This document shows, one piece after another, positions 15,536 through 22,407 of a stretch of 22,407 nt of DNA (its first letter is position 1; the number at the start of each line of letters is the position of its first letter). The DNA is from CAYMRB01 sp964392615 (lineage in GTDB: Bacteria; Planctomycetota; UBA8108), in NCBI GenBank assembly GCA_964392615.1, contig CAYMRB010000121.1, forward strand, positions 1 through 22,407, written 5' to 3'. Made by a program: the position numbers and the translations under genes. The notes under the pieces are model-generated. The model was not told the origin of the DNA, did not search any database, and was given only the letters and a program-made list of their open reading frames with translations.

Positions 15536-17338
15536 ATGTGGACGTCCATCCGACGCTGTCTCCTCGTACTTCTCTGCCTGGCGATGCCTGCAGCGGCGAA
15601 TGCACAAGGAGCTCCCGGCGAGCTCCACGCTCGCGCCGACGCCGCGCTCCAGAGCTTTCTCATCAAGTACTGGAACGGCTCCTATCTCAGCGCCACCTAT
15701 CCGGGAGGCGGGGGATCGCGCACCGGCTACTGGACCTTCGCTCAAGGTTTCGATGCGCTTCTCGACGGTGTCGAACGTACAGGAGGGGCCCGATACGCGG
15801 GGTTGATCGAGACGTTCTACCAGGCGCAAGAAAGGAGCGGTTGGATCAACCCCTGGTTCGACGACATGAACTGGATGGCGCTCGCTCTTCTCCGCGCGCA
15901 CGACCTGACAGGTGAGCCCAGATACCTCGACCGAGCCGTCGCCCTCTTCGATCGCATCATCGGGGCCTGGGACGAGACCTGCTGCGGAGCAGAGCCCGGT
16001 GGGATCTGGTGGAATGCGGCTCACTCGCAGAAGGCCACCGCTTCCAACGCGGGTCCGGTCATCACGGCTGTGCGGCTCGCGAATCGCCTCGGCAACGATG
16101 CCTATCTCGATTTCGCTCGGCAGGTCTACGACTACTGGTTCGAGCAGATGGTCGACCGCAGTCGCTGGCACGTCTGGGATCACATCAACCCGGACGGCAC
16201 GCGGGTCGACTGGCAGTTCTCCTACAACGAGGGGCTGATGATCGGAGCGGCAACGGAACTCTGGCTGGCCACCGGGGAGGAGCGCTTCCGCCAGGAAGCG
16301 CGCAACATCGCGGGGTTCCTGACGACGAGCGTCGTTCGTTCCACACCACTCGGCGATGTACTCAGCGACGGAAGCAGCTCGAGCTGCGGTGGCGACTGTC
16401 ACGCGTTCAAGGGCGTGGCGTATCGCTACCTCGCGCTCCTCGACAGCGTCGCCTCGCTTCCAAGCGCTCGAGCTGTCCTCGATGCGAGTGGCGACGCCAT
16501 CTGGGATCTCGCACGCAACACGGAGCAGACCCTCTTCGCGGTCGACTGGGGCGGACCGCCGATGTCGTTCCACTCCGAGCCGCAATCCGCCGCTGCGGTT
16601 ATGGCGCTCAATATCCACGCGTACCGCCGCGAGCGGTTTCCCGGCGTGGACGCACCTCCCGGTCGCTACGAGGCTGAAGACGCTACGATCGACGGCTTGC
16701 TGCTCGCGGCCGACCTCTCCGGCTTCACGGGCTGGGGCTACGCGTCCGGGTTCGATCGCTCCGGCGACGGCATCCGGTTTCGCGTCGATGCTCCGGCGGA
16801 CGGATCCTACGACGTGAGCATCCGCTATGCCGCCGCGGCTGCGGCCAGCCGACACATCCTCATCGATGGCGCCGTTGCGCATGCCGATCGAACGTTCCCC
16901 GCGACGTCCGCGGGCAGCGCATTCGGCGACGTGACTCTTCGGGTCGAATGGTCGAGCGGCCCGCACGTGATCGAAATCCGCTACGAGAGCTTCGGAGGCA
17001 ACTCCGGATCGATTCAAGCGATCGATCACCTGCAGCTGCTGGAGCCGCCCGCCAGATTCCTGCGGGGAGATTGCAATAGCGACGGTCTCGCGGATATCTC
17101 CGACGCCGTCTCGACGCTCGCGCAGCTCTTCCTCGGAGCCCCGGCCGCGACGTGTGGCGACGCGTGCGATGCCAACGACGACGGAGCCATCGACATCTCC
17201 GACGCGGTCGCGACTCTCGGAGCCCTCTTCCTCGGCGACGCCCCCCTTCCGGCCCCGGGCGCTCAGAACTGCGGCGTAGACCCGACGGACGACGGGCTCG
17301 GCTGCGACGAGACGAGCGCGACGTGCGCCGACGACTGA
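15536..17338 (+). CDS. Secreted GH76-type alpha-1,6-mannanase with CBM35/6-like and dockerin-like domains
   Basis: The protein is 600 residues from the ATG at 15536, which begins a signal peptide (TSIRRCLLVLLCLAMPAAANA) after a GAGGG ten bases upstream. Residues about 30-370 form an (alpha/alpha)6 glycoside hydrolase of family 76. The adjacent acidic pair in WFDDMNW (D109-D110) matches the catalytic Asp-Asp of the family, and WQFSYNEGLMIGAATEL is the expected later motif. Residues about 376-502 resemble CBM35/CBM6 (RYEAEDATIDG to IQAIDHLQL). Residues about 510-565 hold two dockerin-like calcium loops (GDCNSDGLADISDAV and DANDDGAIDISDAV). A cysteine-bearing tail ends in CGVDPTDDGLGCDE. Substrates would be alpha-1,6-mannan or related mannose polymers outside the cell. 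No cohesin is seen in the window, so the EF-hand tail may serve surface anchoring or secretion rather than a cellulosome. Confidence 0.88.
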   Translation: MWTSIRRCLLVLLCLAMPAAANAQGAPGELHARADAALQSFLIKYWNGSYLSATYPGGGGSRTGYWTFAQGFDALLDGVERTGGARYAGLIETFYQAQERSGWINPWFDDMNWMALALLRAHDLTGEPRYLDRAVALFDRIIGAWDETCCGAEPGGIWWNAAHSQKATASNAGPVITAVRLANRLGNDAYLDFARQVYDYWFEQMVDRSRWHVWDHINPDGTRVDWQFSYNEGLMIGAATELWLATGEERFRQEARNIAGFLTTSVVRSTPLGDVLSDGSSSSCGGDCHAFKGVAYRYLALLDSVASLPSARAVLDASGDAIWDLARNTEQTLFAVDWGGPPMSFHSEPQSAAAVMALNIHAYRRERFPGVDAPPGRYEAEDATIDGLLLAADLSGFTGWGYASGFDRSGDGIRFRVDAPADGSYDVSIRYAAAAAASRHILIDGAVAHADRTFPATSAGSAFGDVTLRVEWSSGPHVIEIRYESFGGNSGSIQAIDHLQLLEPPARFLRGDCNSDGLADISDAVSTLAQLFLGAPAATCGDACDANDDGAIDISDAVATLGALFLGDAPLPAPGAQNCGVDPTDDGLGCDETSATCADD

Positions 17339-17473
17339 CCGGCTGCGCACGGATCCCTCTCTTCGCGCTGCGAGAGCCGGCAGGCTGTCGAAGCTGGCGA
17401 GCCCCTCGCGGAGTTCGCATGATGCACGTCCATTGGCGGCGGCGGCGAGAACGACCGCGGAGTCAATCGACGA

Positions 17474-18823
17474 TCAACGGGTACCCGGTTCCTGCGCGGA
17501 CTCGATCGTCTCGAGATTCGCGTCGCGGAACTTCGGCGCCCCCTGGCGCGCGACCTCGGCCAGCGCCTCCGTCGGGAACACGGCCAGCTCGTCGAGCATC
17601 GCGGTCACCGCGAATAGCGCGACCGACACCTTGCTGACGCGCTTCGTCGCTTTGGCTGGATCGATGACCGTGACCCGCGCTCGCGTCTCCACGTCCGCGA
17701 ACGCCGGCAGCACGAAGACGCGGTCGTCCTCGACCATCCGCGGCAGGTACTTCGCCGCCTTCGCGAGGCCGTCCTCGGTCAGAATCAGCAGCGCGTCCGG
17801 ACGCGCGATCCCGGTGTAGTCGATCGGCTCGGGCGCGAGGATCAGCTCGGACACGCTGTGACCCGACATGATCGTGATCGGGTAGTCGTCGCGTTGCGCC
17901 GCGAAGAGGCCGGACCGGATGCCCGCCTGCGCCGCCATGCCGACCGCCGAGCGCACCTTGCCGCCAGCGGACCCGGCGACGACGAGACGGAAACGACGGT
18001 CGAGCGCTGGCTCGAACTGTGGCGCGAGAGGCCGCGGTGCCGACGTTGGCTGACCGACCTGCTCACGACACGACTCCCGGTACGCGTTAGCATACTCCGG
18101 CACGTCGAGCTTCTGGATCACGCCCGTCGCAAAGCCGAGCTCTTCCAGCTTCCGATCGAGGACCTTCGGCGAGTACTTGTTGCTCGGCACGAAGTACGCC
18201 GTGCACAGCTCCCAGATGTCGAGAAGGCTGAAGCCGGGCGTCCCGATCGCCTCGACGATGCGGTCCGGCAGATCCTTGTCGAAACTCGTGCCGCGATACA
18301 CGTAGCTCGCCCCATTGGCCGCCACGGTCGCACACACGTCCAGCGGTCGCTCGAGGTTACCGCCGCGCGTCGTCGTCGTGACCGCTCCGGATGGTGTCGT
18401 CGTCGAGTGCTGCCCGCCCGTCATCCCGAAGTTGAAGTTGTTGAAGACGAGGAGCGTGACGCCGATATTTCGGCGCGCGGCGTTGAGCAGGTGGGCGCCG
18501 CCGATTCCCGTGCCGCCATCTCCCATGATCACGATGACGGTCAGGTCCGGACGCGCGAGCTGGATGCCCGACGCGTAGGTCAAGCTACGTCCGTGAAGGC
18601 CGTGAAACGCGCTCGTCACGAAGTACTGATCGGAGAGGCCCGAGCAGCCGATGTCGGTGACGAGGACGACCTCGCGTGGATCGCGCCCCAACTGGACGAG
18701 CGCCTTGTTGAGGACGTCGAGGATCGCGCCGTGACCACATCCCGGACAGAACGGGTACGGCGTTTCGTTGCGGTAGGTCGACAGCGGCGTCACGATCGCC
18801 TGCGGATCGTTCATCTGGCTCAT
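17474..18823 (-). CDS. 2-oxoacid:ferredoxin oxidoreductase, beta-gamma fusion subunit
   Basis: The protein is 449 residues, compared with roughly 280-340 for a lone beta subunit. Residues 1-255 are the thiamine diphosphate-binding beta subunit: FCPGCGHG (C26, C29), GDGGTGIGG (101-109) and NNFNFGMTGGQHS (128-140), with the conserved IGCSG around C60. Residues about 278-440 match the gamma subunit fold (VVAGSAGGKVRSAVGMAAQAG, then SVSELILAP and PDALLILTEDGL). Its glycine loop is altered from the usual GxGGQG to GSAGGK. The enzyme decarboxylates a 2-oxoacid (2-oxoglutarate, pyruvate or a branched-chain acid) with CoA and reduces ferredoxin in the cytoplasm. The alpha gene upstream overlaps it by four bases (ATGA). 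No separate ferredoxin-like delta subunit is present. The exact substrate cannot be read from sequence. Confidence 0.9.
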   Translation of the reverse strand: MSQMNDPQAIVTPLSTYRNETPYPFCPGCGHGAILDVLNKALVQLGRDPREVVLVTDIGCSGLSDQYFVTSAFHGLHGRSLTYASGIQLARPDLTVIVIMGDGGTGIGGAHLLNAARRNIGVTLLVFNNFNFGMTGGQHSTTTPSGAVTTTTRGGNLERPLDVCATVAANGASYVYRGTSFDKDLPDRIVEAIGTPGFSLLDIWELCTAYFVPSNKYSPKVLDRKLEELGFATGVIQKLDVPEYANAYRESCREQVGQPTSAPRPLAPQFEPALDRRFRLVVAGSAGGKVRSAVGMAAQAGIRSGLFAAQRDDYPITIMSGHSVSELILAPEPIDYTGIARPDALLILTEDGLAKAAKYLPRMVEDDRVFVLPAFADVETRARVTVIDPAKATKRVSKVSVALFAVTAMLDELAVFPTEALAEVARQGAPKFRDANLETIESAQEPGTR

Positions 18824-19965
18824 CGACTCTCCTCGCTCTCGCTCGTCAGCGTTTCCAGGAAGTGCTCCGGTGCGATCAACTCACCGTCGAGCCGGTGAAG
18901 GCCCACGACCTCCAGGTCATCGTGCGCGAGCCGTTCGATCTCGCGTCGATAGAGGCCGGTGTTGAGCTCCGCGACGACGACTCGCTCGATGCCGTCGAAC
19001 GCGTCGAGAATCGCGCTCTCCGGTACCGGCCATAGACTTTGAACGGTCAACGCGGAAACGCCATGACCGGCAGCCCGCGCCGCCTGGACCGCCTCGCGCA
19101 TCGCCGCGGCCGTGATGCCGAAGCTGATCCACAAGGTCGTCGCGTCCGGATCGAAGTCGCGGACGACGAACTCGATCTCGTCGCGGTGCGCTTCGATCTT
19201 CGCGACGAGGTGCGTGTTGAGCGCGCCGACCGTCGGCGGATGCTTCGAGATGAACGCGTTCTCATCGTGCGTCGAGCCCGTGAAGCGGACGACCTCCCCA
19301 TCGCCGTAGTGCGCGACCGGTGGCACGCCGTCCGCGGGCTCGTAGCGGTAGGGCCGCAACCCGCTGCCGTCGACCGATCGCGGTGTCGCCGCGCGTTCGC
19401 GCACGGAAACCTGCTCGTACGATTCGACCTCGACCGCGTTGCGCGTCAGGTTGAGCTCCTTGTCGGTAAGAAGAAACACCGGCGTGCGAAAGCGCTCGGC
19501 GAGATCGAACGCCCGCAGCGTCAGGGAGTACGCCTCGGCGATCGACGACGGCGCGAGCGCGATGATCGGATAGCCGCCGGCCGTCCCCCAGCGCACGAAC
19601 TGCACGTCTCCCTGCGCTGCGGTCGTCGCGCCGCCGGTCGACGGGCCGAGACGCTGCACGTCGACGATCACGAGCGGCACCTCGCCCATGATCGCGAGAC
19701 CGATGCTCTCGCTGTACAGGCTGATGCCCGGCCCGCTCGTGGCCGTCATCGATCGCGAACCGGCCATCGTCGCGCCGATGCACATGCCGATCGATGCGAT
19801 CTCGTCCTCCGCCTGGATCGCGACGCCGCCGACCTTCGGCATCTCGTTCATCATCGCCATGAGGATCTGTGACGCCGGCGTGATCGGATAGCCCGCGAAG
19901 AAGTCGCACTTCGCCGCCAGGGCGGCGCGGACGATGGCTGACGTTCCGTCGGTGAATTCCCGCAT
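18820..19965 (-). CDS. 2-oxoacid:ferredoxin oxidoreductase alpha subunit
   Basis: The protein is 381 residues from the ATG at 19965, the normal size of a stand-alone alpha subunit. The open frame runs back to 20448 but the extra 161 residues are low-complexity Arg/Ser-rich sequence with no family match. Signatures are FAGYPITPASQI near residue 24, the catalytic-region glutamate in AIQAEDEIASIGMCIGA, TATSGPGISLYSESIGLA, and QRLGPSTGGATTAAQGD. The C-terminal transketolase-like domain carries SLWPVPESAI and VVVAELNTGLY. Many bacteria fuse gamma to the N-terminus of alpha; here alpha is free and gamma is attached to beta. It is the first gene of a two-gene operon with the beta-gamma fusion and feeds reduced ferredoxin to central metabolism. 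The Shine-Dalgarno is weak. Confidence 0.92.
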   Translation of the reverse strand: MREFTDGTSAIVRAALAAKCDFFAGYPITPASQILMAMMNEMPKVGGVAIQAEDEIASIGMCIGATMAGSRSMTATSGPGISLYSESIGLAIMGEVPLVIVDVQRLGPSTGGATTAAQGDVQFVRWGTAGGYPIIALAPSSIAEAYSLTLRAFDLAERFRTPVFLLTDKELNLTRNAVEVESYEQVSVRERAATPRSVDGSGLRPYRYEPADGVPPVAHYGDGEVVRFTGSTHDENAFISKHPPTVGALNTHLVAKIEAHRDEIEFVVRDFDPDATTLWISFGITAAAMREAVQAARAAGHGVSALTVQSLWPVPESAILDAFDGIERVVVAELNTGLYRREIERLAHDDLEVVGLHRLDGELIAPEHFLETLTSESEESR

Positions 19966-20085
19966 CGAGCTGTGCTCTGGTTCGGATGATTCAGGTGAGA
20001 TCGCGACCGCGGCGGCGGACCCGTGACGACCGCGGCGCCGACTGACGGAGGCGAGCTGCCGCGAAACGGTCAGCCTCCAACTCCG

Positions 20086-20118
20086 CCGGCATGGGCTGCC
20101 GGGGTCAGCCCACGCCGG
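20086..20118. repeat. Long imperfect hairpin between divergent genes
   Basis: CCGGC-AT-GGGCTG (20086-20098) and CAGCCC-AC-GCCGG (20106-20118) can pair as 12 base pairs with one A/C mismatch around a 7-base loop. The hairpin lies in the 265-base gap between the divergent oxidoreductase operon and the PL14-like gene, so it is not at a gene end. A TTATAT stretch follows at 20121-20126 and could be a -10 for the rightward gene. It may be an operator, a leader structure or a dispersed palindromic repeat. No other copy was noticed in the window. Confidence 0.5.
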
Positions 20119-20230
20119 ATTATATCCATCGAGAGAACGAACGCCGCGCTCCTTCCGGCCGGGAGTACGATGAGCGGATCGCCGCGCTGCCAGAACCAGA
20201 CGCGCGGCCGAACCCGACTCGGAGGCCACC

Positions 20231-21070
20231 ATGTCGTTGCACCTGCTCGCCCTGGCTCTCGCGACCTCGCTCGCCCCGCAAGCGCCGGCCAAGACCCCGA
20301 TCGTCCACACCTGCAGCTTCGAGTCCGACGCGTGGGAGAAGACCTGGGGCCGACGACGCGAGGATCGTCGCGTCGAACTCGTCGCTTCCGACGAGGACCG
20401 CAAGTTCGAGCCCTTGCGCGGCAAGGCGCTCCGCGTGCGAGTCGACAAGGGCGGACACTACGGGACGAGCCTGCAGTATCGATTCAAGAAGCAGCTCGGC
20501 GCCGAGCCCGAGGAGATCTACTTCCGCTACTACCTGCGCTTTGCGGACGACTGGAACCCCGCGCGCGGCGGCAAGCTGCCGGGCATCGCCGGCACGTACG
20601 GCCGCGCGGGTTGGGGCGGCCGACGCGTCAACGGCCGCGACGGTTGGTCGGCGCGCGGGCTGTTCAACGGCCGCCGCGACGGGAAGACACCGATCGGGTA
20701 CTACTGCTATCACGCCGACATGAAGGGGCGATATGGCTCGCCTTGGGTGTGGGATCGCGGCAAGCTCGGCTTCCTCGAGAACAACCGCTGGTACTGCGTA
20801 GAGCAGTACGCGAAGCTCAATACGCCGGGCAAGAGCGACGGCATCCTGCGGGGCTGGATCGACGGCAAGCTCGCGTTCGAGAGGACCGACCTCCGCATGC
20901 GCGATGTCGAAACGCTGCGCATCGAGACGGTGTGGCTCAACGTGTACCTCGGCGGAACGTGGGCGTCGAAGAAGGACCAGCACCTCTACGTCGACGAGAT
21001 CGTCATCTCGAAGAAGCCGATCGGGCCGCTGCGCACGAAAAAGGACACCACCGGAAAGGAGCGTCGCTGA
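20231..21070 (+). CDS. Secreted PL14-like polysaccharide lyase
   Basis: The protein is 279 residues with GGAGG (20221-20225) five bases before the ATG and a short signal peptide (about residues 1-18). The rest is a predicted jelly-roll. The segment IYFRYYLRFADDWNP, then GGKLPGIAG (K115) and GWGGR, is the pattern of family 14 polysaccharide lyases and their relatives, where the lysine in GGKLPG is a proposed catalytic residue. Later conserved pieces are YYCYHADMKG, ENNRWYCVEQYAKLN, GWIDGKLAFE and DQHLYVDEIVIS. Characterised PL14 enzymes cleave alginate or glucuronate-containing polymers by beta-elimination. The substrate here is not determinable. It ends 22 bases from the convergent TIM-barrel gene. 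Fold is likely and lyase activity plausible; a non-catalytic binding protein is the alternative. Confidence 0.7.
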   Translation: MSLHLLALALATSLAPQAPAKTPIVHTCSFESDAWEKTWGRRREDRRVELVASDEDRKFEPLRGKALRVRVDKGGHYGTSLQYRFKKQLGAEPEEIYFRYYLRFADDWNPARGGKLPGIAGTYGRAGWGGRRVNGRDGWSARGLFNGRRDGKTPIGYYCYHADMKGRYGSPWVWDRGKLGFLENNRWYCVEQYAKLNTPGKSDGILRGWIDGKLAFERTDLRMRDVETLRIETVWLNVYLGGTWASKKDQHLYVDEIVISKKPIGPLRTKKDTTGKERR

Positions 21071-21092
21071 TCCGTCAACGAAGGTTTGAGAG

Positions 21093-22292
21093 TCAGCGCT
21101 CGATGCGGAGCAGCTCGGTCGCCGAGACCGCAACGCGGAGACCGACGTGGCCTTTCGTGACTCTCAGGCGCCGCCAGCGGCGGCGGTCACGATCGAACAG
21201 GCTGACCTTGTCGACTTCGGGATCGAGCGCCAGCACGACCTCCTGCGGCTGGTACGCGTTGTGACTCGCCAGCGCGATCACGTCGCGGTCGTCGTCGCGG
21301 AAGAGACCGAGCAGGACCTCGCCGCGCTCGACTCGAAGCCAAGAGTCGGACGGTATGGCAGCCAAGCCCGCCGGTACCGCGGGCGGCGCATCGGTCGGGC
21401 GATCCTTCGCGGTCTTGGTGACGGGCGTCGAGTAGACCGCCGTCGGGTTGCCGAGCACCATCAGCTCGCCGCCGATCGCGGCAAACGACGCGTTGACCTT
21501 CTGCAGGTCGTTCCCGAGGGCGTCGAGCGCACCGGTCCGCGGATTCACGACGGTGCCTCGGTAGTGAAAGGTGTACCCCTTCAAGCCGAACGGGACCGAC
21601 GTCGCGATCGTGAACGCGACGCGGCTGGCATTGCCGACTCCGATCTTGCCCGGCGCCGGATCGCAGTAGCGCAGGAAGTACGCCTTCTTCGACGTCGCGA
21701 CGCTCGATGCCTTCGCGAGGTGCCCCCAGTGCCCACCGCGCTGCCAGTGGAAGTCGTAGTAGCCGAGGAGGTCGAGGCCCTCGACCCGGTTGACACGGCT
21801 CATGCGGTAGGTCCCGACGTAGACGGCATGGGTCGGGTCCCACTCGTGGACGTTCGCCACGTCGCGTGAACGCCCCGCGTACTGGTTGCCGATCTGATCG
21901 CTCCACAAGTGATAGCCGTAGACGACCGGGTTGCCGCGGAGCGACTCGCAGAGCTTCCGCGCGGCGTCGGTGTTCTTGTAGACGTGGTGGTCGGCCACCA
22001 GCAGGTCGACCAGGATCTGTACGCGATACTTGGCGCAGATCCGCGCCCGCCACGGCTCGTACTTGCCGAGAACGACGTTGAAGTGCGCGGCGCGGATTGC
22101 GCGAACGAGCTTCTCGAAGCTCTTCGGATCCTGCGGCAGGTGATCGCCCGCGTACCCCATATTGAAGATGATCGCGAAGCGGTCGGGCCGCCGCTTCTCG
22201 GCGGCAGGGTCGGCCGCCATCGTCGTCGAGGCGGCCAGGACCGCGAGGGCGAGCAGAGACGCTGCGAGTCGGATCGACACGGTGGAGATCAT
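21093..22292 (-). CDS. Secreted protein with probable TIM-barrel glycosidase-like fold
   Basis: The protein is 399 residues from the ATG at 22292, which starts a signal peptide (residues 1-27, ending TMAADP) and is preceded by GGAGGG (22301-22306). The longer frame to 22397 would bury this signal behind 35 residues. Residues about 36-295 alternate short beta and helix segments: FAIIFNMGYAGD, then FNVVLGKYEPW, VQILVDLLVADHHVYK, NPVVYGYHLWSDQIG, AVYVGTYRMSR and LDLLGYYDFHW. This is typical of the (beta/alpha)8 glycosidases of clan GH-A. In that group the VYGYHLW strand normally ends in D-E-P; here it reads S-D-Q, so the usual acid position may be altered. Residues about 310-399 look like a beta-sandwich. 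I do not recognise a specific family. A role in glycan handling is inferred from the fold and its neighbour. Confidence 0.6.
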   Translation of the reverse strand: MISTVSIRLAASLLALAVLAASTTMAADPAAEKRRPDRFAIIFNMGYAGDHLPQDPKSFEKLVRAIRAAHFNVVLGKYEPWRARICAKYRVQILVDLLVADHHVYKNTDAARKLCESLRGNPVVYGYHLWSDQIGNQYAGRSRDVANVHEWDPTHAVYVGTYRMSRVNRVEGLDLLGYYDFHWQRGGHWGHLAKASSVATSKKAYFLRYCDPAPGKIGVGNASRVAFTIATSVPFGLKGYTFHYRGTVVNPRTGALDALGNDLQKVNASFAAIGGELMVLGNPTAVYSTPVTKTAKDRPTDAPPAVPAGLAAIPSDSWLRVERGEVLLGLFRDDDRDVIALASHNAYQPQEVVLALDPEVDKVSLFDRDRRRWRRLRVTKGHVGLRVAVSATELLRIER

Positions 22293-22300
22293 GCGGCGAA

Positions 22301-22306
22301 CCCTCC
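22301..22306 (-). promoter_or_regulatory. Shine-Dalgarno deciding the TIM-barrel gene start
   Basis: The complement reads GGAGGG, eight bases before the ATG at 22292. That ATG also opens the signal peptide, so it is preferred over the in-frame start at 22397. Confidence 0.7.
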
Positions 22307-22407
22307 AGATGGCGAATCCCCTTGAGCGTATCAGCGCGACGCGGCAAAGGAAGCGCCTGGTCCGGTATTCCGATGCCGACACGAGATTCGGCGCCACACA
22401 CCTACGG

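Noticed and set aside
19966..20448. 161-residue N-terminal extension of the oxidoreductase alpha subunit
   Set aside because: It is low-complexity Arg/Ser sequence running through the intergenic hairpin and into the divergent gene. The family N-terminus begins at 19965.
21187..22401. 404-residue minus-strand frame overlapping the TIM-barrel gene
   Set aside because: It is Arg/Ala-rich with no signal peptide. The neighbouring frame has a Shine-Dalgarno, a signal peptide and a sensible fold pattern.

Overview
The window is GC-rich and almost fully coding. It looks like a saprophytic bacterium of the Planctomycetota or a close relative. The main evidence is the 2735-13202 block, which carries the planctomycete-type cytochrome and PSD domain families (DUF1587/1592/1588/1585, DUF1549/1553), DUF1552 and DUF1501. 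Secreted proteins with seven-bladed propellers and dockerin-like EF-hand tails fit the same picture. I cannot place it below phylum level from sequence alone.

Layout. (1) 2-979: 3' part of a sialidase-fold protein cut by the window edge. (2) 1093-2464: a PadR-type repressor overlapping a HAAS-domain membrane protein, with a dyad operator candidate just upstream. (3) 2735-13202: four same-strand exported proteins in two pairs. Each pair is a multi-domain c-type cytochrome protein followed by a Tat-exported partner: DUF1592 protein + DUF1552, then a 1708-residue PSCyt1/WD40/DUF1549/DUF1553 protein + DUF1501. A strong hairpin closes this block. (4) 13270-15383: a short hybrid cluster protein (hcp) divergent from a Crp/Fnr-family regulator. 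A perfect FNR-type box lies in the shared promoter, exactly where a class II activator of hcp would sit. (5) 15536-17338: a secreted GH76-type mannanase with a CBM35/6-like domain and a dockerin-like tail. (6) 17474-19965, minus strand: a two-gene 2-oxoacid:ferredoxin oxidoreductase, with the gamma domain fused to the beta subunit. (7) 20231-21070: a PL14-like secreted polysaccharide lyase, convergent with (8) 21093-22292: a secreted protein with a probable TIM-barrel glycosidase-like fold.

How the genes may work together. The sialidase-like, GH76, PL14-like and TIM-barrel proteins, plus the glycan-binding-like modules in the cytochrome proteins, suggest extracellular or periplasmic polysaccharide breakdown. 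The paired cytochrome/Tat proteins are probably redox partners on the outer face of the membrane, but their reaction is unknown. The oxidoreductase would make reduced ferredoxin from 2-oxoacids in the cytoplasm. The hcp/regulator pair points to anaerobic or nitric-oxide stress.

The least understood system here is the four-gene PSD block. The best-supported regulatory prediction is the FNR box at hcp. Coding starts were often moved downstream of the longest open frame, to a start followed by a signal peptide or preceded by a Shine-Dalgarno sequence. No tRNA, rRNA, CRISPR array, insertion sequence or phage gene was seen, and no gap without a gene exceeds 300 bases.
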